Source: Clostridia bacterium
GTDB lineage: Bacteria; Bacillota; Clostridia; Oscillospirales; CAG-272
Assembly (NCBI GenBank): GCA_017961575.1
Contig: JAGCXA010000053.1
Coordinates: 1 to 64,000 of the forward strand
Direction: 5' to 3'
DNA length: 64,000 nucleotides
The notes beneath the pieces are model-generated. The model was not told where the DNA came from. It saw only the letters and a list, made by a program, of their open reading frames with translations, and did no database searches. Of this stretch, positions 1 through 7,016 are shown piece after piece. The position numbers and the translations under genes are program-made. The stretch's first letter is position 1; every line of letters starts with the position of its first letter.

Positions 1-313
1 GGCGCCCACTCGATATACGGCGCGATGCGCCGTTCGATATAATTGCCGCCCCACCGGGGCGGCAATTTCGAGATGTTCCGCTTGCGCGGAACCCGATATG
101 TCGCGCGACCGCGCGACGAGGTCATAGACAAAAGCAAAGCGAACGGAAAAAGAACCGGCTATAGAACCGTGGCTCGGCGAGTCACGAGCCGAGCCACAAC
201 TTCAATAACCCTTATTGAAGTTCTTTGCTCCGCTTTCCTTACCGCGCCCGCCCGTGGGTTGCGGGCGACGCCACCAAGAAAGCGGACGTACCCCTCGTAC
301 TCCTCGTCCCCCG
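1..313. repeat. Composite palindromic repeat, left copy
   Basis: This non-coding stretch lies downstream of iscU and is a chain of palindromes separated by short AT-rich spacers containing ATATCG or ATATAA. Visible units are GCCGCC..GGCGGC near 47-64, TCCGC..GCGGA near 77-90, GTCGCGCG..CGCGCGAC near 100-117, a GGCTCG..CGAGCC stem at 171-197 and CTTCAATAA..TTATTGAAG at 199-220. The block 159-224 recurs almost exactly in reverse orientation at 55514-55579, and the 33-120 block recurs twice near 55.64-56.03 kb. No coding sequence is convincing here; the ORFs are palindrome translations. Confidence 0.75.
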
Positions 314-697
314 TTACTTCGCCTCGGGGTGCTTTTTATAGTAATCCTCGAGCGCGTTCTTGATCGCTTCCTCGGCGAGCACCGAGCAATGCATCTTATA
401 GGCGGGAAGCCCGTCGAGCGCCTCGGCGACCGCCTTGTTCGTCAGTTCCAACGCCTCCGCGACCGGTTTTCCCTTAATGAGTTCGGTCGCCATCGAGCTC
501 GACGCGACGGCGCTCGCGCACCCGAAGGTCTCGAACTTCACGTCCTCGATGATCCCGCCCTCGATTTTCAGGTAGATCTTCATAATGTCGCCGCACTTCT
601 CGTTGCCGACCTCTCCCACGCCGTCGGCGTCCTCGATCACCCCGACGTTCCGGGGATTGCGGAAATGATCCATCACCTTTTCGCTGTAAAGTGCCAT
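314..697 (-). CDS. iscU: Fe-S cluster assembly scaffold IscU/NifU-like
   Basis: This 127-residue protein is the NifU N-terminal-type scaffold on which [2Fe-2S] and [4Fe-4S] clusters are assembled from sulfur donated by the cysteine desulfurase. The N-terminus YSEKVMDHFRNPRNVG is diagnostic. The three cluster ligands are at Cys35 (NEKCGD), Cys60 (TFGCASA) and Cys104 (MHCSVLAEEA), with the conserved Asp37. The gene starts 12 nt after the nifS stop, so the two form an operon on the minus strand. There is no C-terminal Nfu domain, so this is the short scaffold form common beside Rrf2-regulated nifS in Clostridia. The cluster carrier proteins needed downstream are not in this window. Confidence 0.95.
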   Translation of the reverse strand: MALYSEKVMDHFRNPRNVGVIEDADGVGEVGNEKCGDIMKIYLKIEGGIIEDVKFETFGCASAVASSSMATELIKGKPVAEALELTNKAVAEALDGLPAYKMHCSVLAEEAIKNALEDYYKKHPEAK

Positions 698-709
698 CTT
701 CTCTCTCCT

Positions 710-1897
710 TTATAATACGAATTGCGTTTTCCCCGCGACAAGATCCCGCCAAACCGGCGAAAACCCCCGCAAATACGCGACCACTTCTCCGACCGCCCGG
801 ATCATATACTCGACCTGCTCCTCTGTCGAGTCCTCCCCGAGCGAGAGCCGGAGCGACCCGTGCGCCACGCCGTGCGGACGTCCGATCGCCAGCAGCACGT
901 GGCTCGGATCGAGCGACCCGGACGTGCAGGCGGACCCGGACGACGCGCAGATCCCGCGGTCGTCGAGCAGGAGCAGAAGCGACTCGCCCTCGATCCCCTC
1001 AAAGCAGAAGTTCACGTTCGAGGGCAACCGCCGGACGGGATCCCCGTTCAGAGCCGCGTGCGGGATCGTCGAGAGCCCCGCGATCAGCCGATCGCGCAAA
1101 GGGATCAGCCGTTTCGCGTTCCCGTCGATCCCCGCGACCGCCTCCTCAAGCGCGGCCGCCGTCGCCACGATCCCCGCGACGTTCTCGGTCCCCGCGCGTT
1201 TGCCGCGCTCCTGCGCGCCGCCCTCGATCAGATTGACCAGCCGCACGCCGCGCTTCGCGTAGAGGAATCCGACCCCCTTCGGCCCGTGGAACTTGTGCGC
1301 CGACGCCGAGAGCAGATCGCACTTGAACTGCCCGACGTTCACCGGGATATGCCCCACCGCCTGCACCGCGTCGGTGTGGAAAACCACCCCGCGCCGACGG
1401 CAGATCTCCCCGATCTTTTCGATCGGCTGAATCGTCCCGATCTCGTTGTTCGCCGTCATCACCGTCACAAGACACGTGTCCTCCCGGATCGCCGCCTCGA
1501 CGGCGGCGGGATCCACGATCCCGGCGGCGTCGACCGGGAGCAGCGTCACTTCAAACCCCTCGCGTTCGAGTTTCTTCAACGTGTGCAGCACCGCGTGATG
1601 CTCGACCGCGTCCGAGATAACGTGCGTCTTCCCGTTCTTTTTCCCCTCCGCGGCGGCGGACAGGATCGCCTGATTGTCGGCTTCCGACCCGCCCGACGTG
1701 AAAATGATCTCGCGCGGCTCCGCCCCGATCAGGCGCGCCACCGTCTCCCGCGCGTTTTCCAGCGCGTCCTTAGCCCGCTGTCCGAGCGCGTAGAGCGAAG
1801 AAGGGTTCCCGTAACACTCGGCAAGGTACGGCGTCATCGCCGCAACCGCCGTCGGACTCATCTTCGTCGTCGCGGCGTTATCCGCGTATATGAACAT
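710..1897 (-). CDS. nifS: Cysteine desulfurase NifS/IscS
   Basis: This 395-residue PLP enzyme removes sulfur from L-cysteine as a persulfide for Fe-S assembly. It starts MFIYADNAATT, typical of class V aminotransferase-fold desulfurases. The PLP Schiff-base lysine is Lys202 in SAHKFHGPKG. The HTDAVQA motif carries the PLP-ring aspartate. The catalytic loop SSGSACTSG places Cys324, a group I (NifS/IscS) arrangement. It is first in the nifS-iscU operon and is read from a strong minus-strand promoter (1977-2005) that faces the Rrf2 regulator. Length is normal for the family. SufS is the main alternative name, but the loop and context favour NifS/IscS. Confidence 0.95.
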   Translation of the reverse strand: MFIYADNAATTKMSPTAVAAMTPYLAECYGNPSSLYALGQRAKDALENARETVARLIGAEPREIIFTSGGSEADNQAILSAAAEGKKNGKTHVISDAVEHHAVLHTLKKLEREGFEVTLLPVDAAGIVDPAAVEAAIREDTCLVTVMTANNEIGTIQPIEKIGEICRRRGVVFHTDAVQAVGHIPVNVGQFKCDLLSASAHKFHGPKGVGFLYAKRGVRLVNLIEGGAQERGKRAGTENVAGIVATAAALEEAVAGIDGNAKRLIPLRDRLIAGLSTIPHAALNGDPVRRLPSNVNFCFEGIEGESLLLLLDDRGICASSGSACTSGSLDPSHVLLAIGRPHGVAHGSLRLSLGEDSTEEQVEYMIRAVGEVVAYLRGFSPVWRDLVAGKTQFVL

Positions 1898-1976
1898 TGA
1901 TTTCTCCTTTCACGCCGTTCCCCGTGCGGTCGTCCCGCGCCCCGGCTCTCGGCGTCCCCGTTTCTTTTACGCGGAT

Positions 1977-2005
1977 ATTATACCCCCAATCGCCTACCTT
2001 GTCAA
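1977..2005 (-). promoter_or_regulatory. Promoter of nifS-iscU with overlapping IscR-type operator
   Basis: On the minus strand a perfect -35 TTGACA (2000-2005) and -10 TATAAT (1977-1982) are separated by 17 nt. AATTACCTATTGACA overlaps the -35 and looks like an Rrf2-family site. Repression by the divergent regulator is inferred. Confidence 0.75.
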
Positions 2006-2046
2006 TAGGTAATTAAAATCTTTTACAATCTTTTTCGTTGACACTT

Positions 2047-2075
2047 GATTCTTTATTCACCCCGTGGTATAATAG
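2047..2075 (+). promoter_or_regulatory. Promoter of the Rrf2 regulator
   Basis: TTGATT and TATAAT are spaced 17 nt apart just upstream of the regulator. With the facing nifS promoter this makes a divergent, probably autoregulated control region. Confidence 0.6.
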
Positions 2076-2102
2076 GCGTATCAAAGAACGGAGGATAAGC
2101 GT

Positions 2103-2528
2103 ATGGTTTCGACGAAAGGCCGCTACGCCTTGCGCGTGATGCTCGACCTTGCCGAGCGCGCCGACGAGGGGTTCGTCCCGCTGAAAGAGATCGCGGAGCG
2201 GCAGGAGGTTTCCAAGAAATATCTTGAAATCATCGTGCGCGACCTCGTACAGGGAAAACTGATCCGCGGATCGAGCGGAAAGGGCGGGGGATACAAACTC
2301 TGCCGCCGTCCGCAGGACTACACCGTCGGCGAGATCGTCGAACTGACCGAGGGCTCGCTCGCCCCGATCGCCTGTCTTGCCTCCGACGCCGCCCTCTGCC
2401 CGCGCCGCGACCGCTGCCGCACGCTCCCGTTCTGGCACGAATTCGACACGATGGTGCACGACTTCTTCTATTCGCATCGGCTGTCGGACCTGCTCGCGCC
2501 GCAGAGCGCCCCGGAAACCAAGGTCTGA
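2103..2528 (+). CDS. iscR: Rrf2/IscR-family Fe-S-sensing transcriptional regulator
   Basis: This 141-residue winged-helix protein opens MVSTKGRYALRVMLDLA, the standard Rrf2 N-terminus. Residues about 10-65 form the helix-turn-helix and wing (EIAERQEVSKKYLE, SGKGGGYKL). Three cysteines in CLASDAALCPRRDRC match the IscR cluster-binding pattern. IscR-type proteins bind a [2Fe-2S] cluster and repress Fe-S assembly genes when clusters are plentiful. Divergent placement from nifS-iscU, with promoters back to back in 205 bp, supports that role. A CymR-like role in cysteine metabolism is less likely because of the cysteine triad. The ribosome binding site GGAGG is at about 2091. Confidence 0.9.
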   Translation: MVSTKGRYALRVMLDLAERADEGFVPLKEIAERQEVSKKYLEIIVRDLVQGKLIRGSSGKGGGYKLCRRPQDYTVGEIVELTEGSLAPIACLASDAALCPRRDRCRTLPFWHEFDTMVHDFFYSHRLSDLLAPQSAPETKV

Positions 2529-2705
2529 CCGCCGAAAAACCGAAAACGCCGCCGCTTGTCACCCAAGCGGTGGCTCCCTTTTTCAGAGCGTGTAAAGTTT
2601 TATTTACATACGGTCGTTCAACCCTGCGCGGCTGCCCCGTCGATCCGCCGTGCGAGCGCCTTTTGAACCGAACGGGCAGGCGCGTTTTTGGGAAAAGCGA
2701 GAGGT

Positions 2706-3014
2706 TCATCGCTTCCCGTCGGGCAGTTCGTCCGCGATCGCGCAGAGAAGTTCGCAAAGGAACTCCCGGTCGTCGACCTCCTCGACGAGCAGCATTTCCT
2801 TCGCCCCCGGATAGGGCAGTTCGCGCGGCGCATCGGGCAGCAGACGATTTGCCGCCGCGGTCGGCTTGACGAGCAGACGGTCGTCGTAGATCCCGCCGAC
2901 GATCTTCCCCCGATAATAGAGGATATATTCCCCCATCATCGCCCGGTAAGTCACGCCCGACAGCCCCGCCGTCTGGTCGAGAATGAAATCCAGATACCCT
3001 TTGCTCGAAGCCAT
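2706..3014 (-). CDS. TfoX N-terminal domain protein
   Basis: This 102-residue protein matches the stand-alone TfoX N-terminal domain, with the core MMGEYILYYRGKIVGGIYDDRLLVKPT. The full-length Haemophilus protein regulates competence, but single-domain versions are widespread in Clostridia and their function is not established, so no competence role is claimed. It lacks the TfoX C-terminal domain. It is monocistronic and convergent with the Rrf2 gene. Confidence 0.8.
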   Translation of the reverse strand: MASSKGYLDFILDQTAGLSGVTYRAMMGEYILYYRGKIVGGIYDDRLLVKPTAAANRLLPDAPRELPYPGAKEMLLVEEVDDREFLCELLCAIADELPDGKR

Positions 3015-3101
3015 CGTTTCCCCTCCCGCTCAGAAGATTGCAGTCGTTTCGTCTCTTCCATTATAACACGTTCGCGCCTTCGTTGCAACGCCCGCCGGGG
3101 C

Positions 3102-3130
3102 TTGAACAATTCACACTTTTCGTGTATAAT
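3102..3130 (+). promoter_or_regulatory. Promoter of the NUDIX gene
   Basis: TTGAAC and TATAAT are separated by 17 nt, about 60 nt upstream of the chosen NUDIX start. Confidence 0.65.
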
Positions 3131-3189
3131 GGGAAGAACAACGCGGAATTTTGACGGAAAAATCGTGTGTCGGAGGCAAAAAAAGCGAT

Positions 3190-3669
3190 ATGAAAGAGAT
3201 CGAAATATTCGGCGCAAACCGTTCCGACCCTTTTACCAAAACCCGTTCGGGGAGCCGAGCGGTCGTTATCAAGGACGGAAAGATTCTTCTCGCCCACGAA
3301 ACCGCATCGGATTATTGGCAACTTCCCGGCGGGGGCTTTGAAAAAAACGAGTCGCCCGAAGACTGTTGCATCAGAGAAGTAGAAGAGGAAACGGGATATC
3401 TCGTTTTGCCCGTTCGGAAATTCCTGATACTTTCCGAGTATTATGATGATATACGCTATGTCAGTCATTATTTCGTATGCGAATTAACCGGTCGCGGGAA
3501 GAGAAACCCGACGGAAACAGAGAAAAGTCGCGGGCTTGAACCCCAATGGCTGTCGCTGCAAAAAGCGGTCGATGTCTTCTCCCGCCATCAGGATTATGCA
3601 AACGTCAACGAAGATAAGCGGGGCACCTATTTAAGAGAATACACCGCGCTTGAAAACCTGCTGCTTTAA
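3190..3669 (+). CDS. NUDIX hydrolase
   Basis: This 159-residue protein hydrolyses a nucleoside diphosphate linked to another moiety; the substrate cannot be read from sequence. The complete Nudix box GX5EX7REUXEEXGU is present as GGFEKNE, SPEDCCI and REVEEETGY, with the metal-binding glutamates intact. The start at 3190 is preferred over an in-frame ATG at 3151 because CGGAGG lies about 11 nt upstream and the protein then begins MKEIEIFG, a normal NUDIX start. It has its own promoter and is the last host gene before the integrated element. It is somewhat less GC-rich than its neighbours. Confidence 0.9.
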   Translation: MKEIEIFGANRSDPFTKTRSGSRAVVIKDGKILLAHETASDYWQLPGGGFEKNESPEDCCIREVEEETGYLVLPVRKFLILSEYYDDIRYVSHYFVCELTGRGKRNPTETEKSRGLEPQWLSLQKAVDVFSRHQDYANVNEDKRGTYLREYTALENLLL

Positions 3670-3687
3670 GCGAAAAAAGGCGCGCGG

Positions 3688-3713
3688 GGTGCTCCTGCGG
3701 AGATTCAGAACTC
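3688..3713 (-). repeat. Decayed tRNA-Lys 3'-end fragment
   Basis: GGTGCTCCTGCGGAGATTC matches the first part of the element's 46 bp att core exactly for 19 nt, then continues after a one-base insertion. It lies 177 bp outside the left boundary and may be the scar of an earlier integration at the same tRNA. Confidence 0.6.
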
Positions 3714-3822
3714 GCGTCTCGGAAAGCAGAGAGGGCATTCGTTTCTCGGTCGGGGCGAGCCGCTTGGACTTTCCGCCGCTCCGCGGCGGAAAGTCGGAGT
3801 TCGAATCGGGAGCGGGAGTAGC

Positions 3823-3865
3823 AAACCGAGAGGGGACGCGCACAAGGCGTGTCCCCTCTCGGTTT
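3823..3865. terminator. Long bidirectional terminator hairpin beside attL
   Basis: Arms of about 19 nt (AAACCGAGAGGGGAC and its complement) with a single mismatch enclose an ACAAG loop, and the stem ends in TTT on the right and AAA on the left. It insulates the host NUDIX gene from the element. Confidence 0.75.
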
Positions 3866-3910
3866 GGTGCTCCTGCGGAGATTCGAACTCCGGACCCTTT
3901 GATTAAAAGT
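3865..3910. repeat. attL, 46 bp tRNA-Lys repeat
   Basis: This copy is identical to 19800-19845 over 46 bp and holds the tRNA-Lys 3' end, T arm, variable region and half the anticodon stem-loop. Its right end merges into a palindrome, GATTAAAAG..CTTTTAATC (3901-3922), a likely recombinase core with the crossover in the anticodon region. Confidence 0.9.
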
Positions 3911-3937
3911 AATCTTTTAATCGGAGGGTTTTTTTCT

Positions 3938-4201
3938 ATGTCAAGAAACGATTTGATCGAGCGGTTGAACGTTATTCACCTTCAACGTGCTCTACGGTTC
4001 AACAAAGCGGCGCCGGCGGAACAGGTGCGTCTTGCGAAGGATTCCTCGTTCTGGCGCGTTCCGAACTGCTGCTCGGAATTCACCTGGGACGGCGTTTGTC
4101 TCGAATGTGGACGTCGTTCCCGTCCTTCCTTTGTTTCCCGCCCTGCGGGCGTTCTCCAAAACAAGAACAGGGTGTGTGTGGGGAACGTCCCGGTGGACTG
4201 A
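3938..4201 (+). CDS. Small Cys-containing protein, unknown
   Basis: This 87-residue protein is the first gene inside attL. GGAGGG lies about 10 nt upstream of the ATG. The middle holds a possible metal site, CCSEFTWDGVCLECGRR. The N-terminal half is helical and basic (NDLIERLNVIHLQRALRFNK). I do not recognise a family. Its position before the presumed origin region suggests an element-specific regulator or excision factor, but nothing in the sequence proves that. The C-terminal third is low in complexity and could be fortuitous. Confidence 0.4.
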   Translation: MSRNDLIERLNVIHLQRALRFNKAAPAEQVRLAKDSSFWRVPNCCSEFTWDGVCLECGRRSRPSFVSRPAGVLQNKNRVCVGNVPVD

Positions 4202-4716
4202 GGTAAGGCGGCGGCGCTGCTCTGCACGGTTTCCATCCGGCTCCCGTGTGTCAAGCCGGTGGGAACGGTGTTGAGGAACGCCGATCCTCCGCAGAGGACG
4301 CCACGACAGCGCAGACGTTGGTCTGACGGTCTCCACGGGTTTTCCTGCGCTTTTCCCCGTATAGGTTCGGGAGTAAAGCGCGGAGGAAACCGGTGGGGAA
4401 CGCCGGAGGCAACGTCGAGCACCGGAGCGGCGCGCCTCCACCGGGACCCCCTCCCGGCGGCGCCGGCACCCCGCCGAGCGGACAATCCCGCGGCGCGGAT
4501 CTTCGCCGGAGCGACCGTAACCCCCGCCGGAGCGCGGCAAGCGACAGCGCGCGCCCGGCGGGTAAAAAAGCCCGTTTTCGGGCTGGACGGGGCGGGGATG
4601 TAATACGCCCCACAGATAAGAAATCGAAATCGGGCGAATTTATAGGCGATTCCTACGAAAAACGACAAAAATCATTTGTCGTCAAAATCGACTTTGACGA
4701 CAGGAAGGAGGACGAC
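4202..4716 (+). other. GC-rich non-coding block, possible replication origin
   Basis: This 515 bp has no ribosome-binding-site-supported gene and lies immediately before the initiator gene. It contains several hairpins, including GCCCGTTTTCGGGC at 4570-4583 and GGGGCG..CGCCCC at 4589-4611. Rolling-circle initiators usually nick an origin near their own gene, so this is the best candidate for the element's origin. The long open frame running through it from a GTG at 4393 is Pro/Arg-rich and has no ribosome binding site. Confidence 0.4.
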
Positions 4717-6633
4717 GTGATCCCGAAGTACGTTTCACGTTCTGACGTTTATCGCGAGTTCACGCCGGAACAGGCGGAAGATTTCTTTTCTTTGACTGAG
4801 AAAAAGGTTCTCCCGCATCTTGATAACCTTTATTACACGGTTTTCATTCGCGGGGATCACGGCGAGAAGCGGGAGCCGGACGGTCGGGACGAGTTTCTTT
4901 CGGATTATGAGGAAGATCCGGAGTTTTTCACTCCTTCGGTTATCGAGCTCGAGAACGAAGGGCTAAGGAAACTCCTGAATAGACTTGACGGATGCAAAAA
5001 ACAGAAGTCGCAGTCTTATGATAGTCAGGTTACTTTGTTTGATCTGGAGTATTACAAATCGAACCACGCAATTTATGAGCACCGGCTTTGTTTCGAAGAA
5101 AATTACGATATTTTCTTCGCATCTTACCTTCCGAACGATTACACTCCCCGGATTGAAGTACAGATCCGGACCCGTGCGCTCGTCCTGATGGGCCTCGACG
5201 CTGCGCTTCGGCAGTCGTTCGATAAGGTCGCCGATATTCTTCGGACGTTTGATCTCCACGTTCTGACGACCAGGGAGAACCGTCTTGACTTTGCGTTTCA
5301 TACGAACTTGATCCAGAAGCCGATCGAGTTTTTCAGCGACGACGATCTTTTGAAACATACGGTCTCAAAGATGCGTTACGGTCAAAAGGTTTTTGACCTC
5401 GGAAAAGAGATCGATCTTTCCTATTTTTCGCTGGGGAATCGGCGGTCCAACAACGTCTTCTTCCGGGCGTACAACAAGAGTCGGGAAGTCGTGGAAAAGG
5501 GCTATAAGTCCTTCTTTCTCGATCGTTGGAAAGAGAACGGTCTTATCTCACAGTATGATTATGAAGTCTACTGTGACGCCTACGAGCGCAAGAGTTACAC
5601 GGTCGGGATCCTGGTCGGTCGGATAAAGTGGTATCTTAATCACGGGAAAGATCTCGCTTTGAAGCGGGATCTTGAACGGGTTTTGAAAACCTGCTACGAC
5701 AAGAACAGCAATACTGACGAGATCCGGCAAAAGATCAAAGGCGTATTGCCGGAGGTCACGGTCGTTTGCAACATCGAATTTGAAACAAAACGTAAGTTCT
5801 ATCATTCCTGGCAGGGTCTCGGGACTGTCGAGATCCCGGACGGGATCCCGGTCGCGCTTTCACCGATCTATCGTATACTCGAGGCGCAGCCGATCTTTCT
5901 GGATTATCTCACCTGCGACTGCGTCCGATTCGTGAGGGATAGGACGAAGAAGGGGTCCGGTTTTATGGACTGGTGGGCGCGGATACGGTCGGCGAAGCCG
6001 GGCGATTACTCGAACCCCGAATTTAAGCGGATCTACCGGCGCAAGCCGGATCTGGAGCGCGCAAAACGTCGTTTGGTCGGCGACGTTGCGTATCTCTCGA
6101 TGCTTCTCAATGAGAACGTCGAGGATCGATCTTTCGTTGAAGATCTCTCTGATGATCTTGCGAATCTCAACGATAACAATTTTTACGGATCTTTCGTCGA
6201 TCCTGAGACCGGGGAAGTCGCTCTCCGGGATCCTCGGAATTACGAATCGATCCGACAGCGCCGGGCGCATCAAAATAAACGTCTGATCAAACAGATGCAC
6301 GAGATGCTTGAAGAACAGCGTCGCGAAGAGAAAGAAAAGCTTGAAGCGGCTTTTGAGGAAAACAAGCGTCTCAGTCAGATCGTCGCAGAATCGAACGAGC
6401 GGCAAAAAGAGCGTGAATTCTATGAATTAGATCTTTATCGTGATACACCTGAAGCTAATGCGCGTCGATCGAAGTTCGTGCCGGCAGAAAGCGACGCCGA
6501 TTTGATCGCCGCCGGCGCGAGAGATCCGTCGATCCCTCGACCGGAACCGCCGTCGCCTGATCCCCTGGGGACGTGGGAGAAGCGTATGAAGGCGTATTTT
6601 AAGAGGGAGAGACGGGAGAGAAATAACAAGTAG
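4717..6633 (+). CDS. Replication initiation protein, Rep_trans/RstA-like
   Basis: This protein of about 638 residues is probably a nicking initiator for rolling-circle replication. Three blocks match the Rep_trans (phage CTX RstA and plasmid RepU-type) pattern: NRLDFAFHTN near residue 188, FFRAYNKSREVVEKG near 249 and VCNIEFETKRKFY near 350. The C-terminal third is a charged coiled coil (near 525-585, rich in EEQRREEKEKLE) and a proline-containing tail, longer than in known members. GTG at 4717 is chosen as start because AAGGAGG (4704-4711) precedes it at ideal spacing; the upstream in-frame extension is GC-rich and non-protein-like. Confident nick-site tyrosine assignment was not possible. 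It is followed closely by pcfK. Confidence 0.6.
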   Translation: MIPKYVSRSDVYREFTPEQAEDFFSLTEKKVLPHLDNLYYTVFIRGDHGEKREPDGRDEFLSDYEEDPEFFTPSVIELENEGLRKLLNRLDGCKKQKSQSYDSQVTLFDLEYYKSNHAIYEHRLCFEENYDIFFASYLPNDYTPRIEVQIRTRALVLMGLDAALRQSFDKVADILRTFDLHVLTTRENRLDFAFHTNLIQKPIEFFSDDDLLKHTVSKMRYGQKVFDLGKEIDLSYFSLGNRRSNNVFFRAYNKSREVVEKGYKSFFLDRWKENGLISQYDYEVYCDAYERKSYTVGILVGRIKWYLNHGKDLALKRDLERVLKTCYDKNSNTDEIRQKIKGVLPEVTVVCNIEFETKRKFYHSWQGLGTVEIPDGIPVALSPIYRILEAQPIFLDYLTCDCVRFVRDRTKKGSGFMDWWARIRSAKPGDYSNPEFKRIYRRKPDLERAKRRLVGDVAYLSMLLNENVEDRSFVEDLSDDLANLNDNNFYGSFVDPETGEVALRDPRNYESIRQRRAHQNKRLIKQMHEMLEEQRREEKEKLEAAFEENKRLSQIVAESNERQKEREFYELDLYRDTPEANARRSKFVPAESDADLIAAGARDPSIPRPEPPSPDPLGTWEKRMKAYFKRERRERNNK

Positions 6634-6666
6634 TTCATTAAAAAATACATAAAGGAGGACAAAACA

Positions 6667-7008
6667 ATGAATGAACGACTTTTCGCAATTATCCAACGTC
6701 AACAGGAGGGGCACGAGAACGAACCGAGGTTCATGATCGGCGAGCAGTTGAAAGAGATCGCTGCGCGGGAGCCGGGAGTTTCGGAGATCCTGGAACGGGA
6801 TCTTGAAATCCCTGAATTGTCTCTTGAAGCGGCGGAACGAAAACTGCAGCAGTATGCAGATCAGCACCATAAAGGTGCGAAATGCTTCTGCATCACCCCG
6901 AAGGTTGCCGAAGGGATCCTTCGGGAGATGTACGGTTTGCCCGGAGCCGACGCCGGTTCCCGGAATGATTCTTCATCGAATTTCCTCGATCTCTCTTCTT
7001 TCTTGTGA
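6667..7008 (+). CDS. PcfK-like protein
   Basis: This 113-residue protein has the PcfK pattern: RFMIGEQLKEIA, an acidic middle (ILERDLEIPELSLEAAERKL), QYADQHHKGAKCFCITP and a C-terminal AEGILREMYGLP. PcfK is known from the conjugative plasmid pCF10 and many Clostridia elements, where it sits beside PcfJ; its biochemical role is not established. Here too it is directly followed by a PcfJ homologue, 8 nt after its stop. AAAGGAGG lies upstream of the ATG. The low-complexity Ser-rich C-terminus is unremarkable. Confidence 0.65.
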   Translation: MNERLFAIIQRQQEGHENEPRFMIGEQLKEIAAREPGVSEILERDLEIPELSLEAAERKLQQYADQHHKGAKCFCITPKVAEGILREMYGLPGADAGSRNDSSSNFLDLSSFL

Positions 7009-7016
7009 GGTGTGGT

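Noticed and set aside
4393-4716. GTG start of a longer initiator protein
   Set aside because: The extension is Pro/Arg/Gly-rich, has no ribosome binding site and overlaps hairpins; GTG 4717 has AAGGAGG in place.
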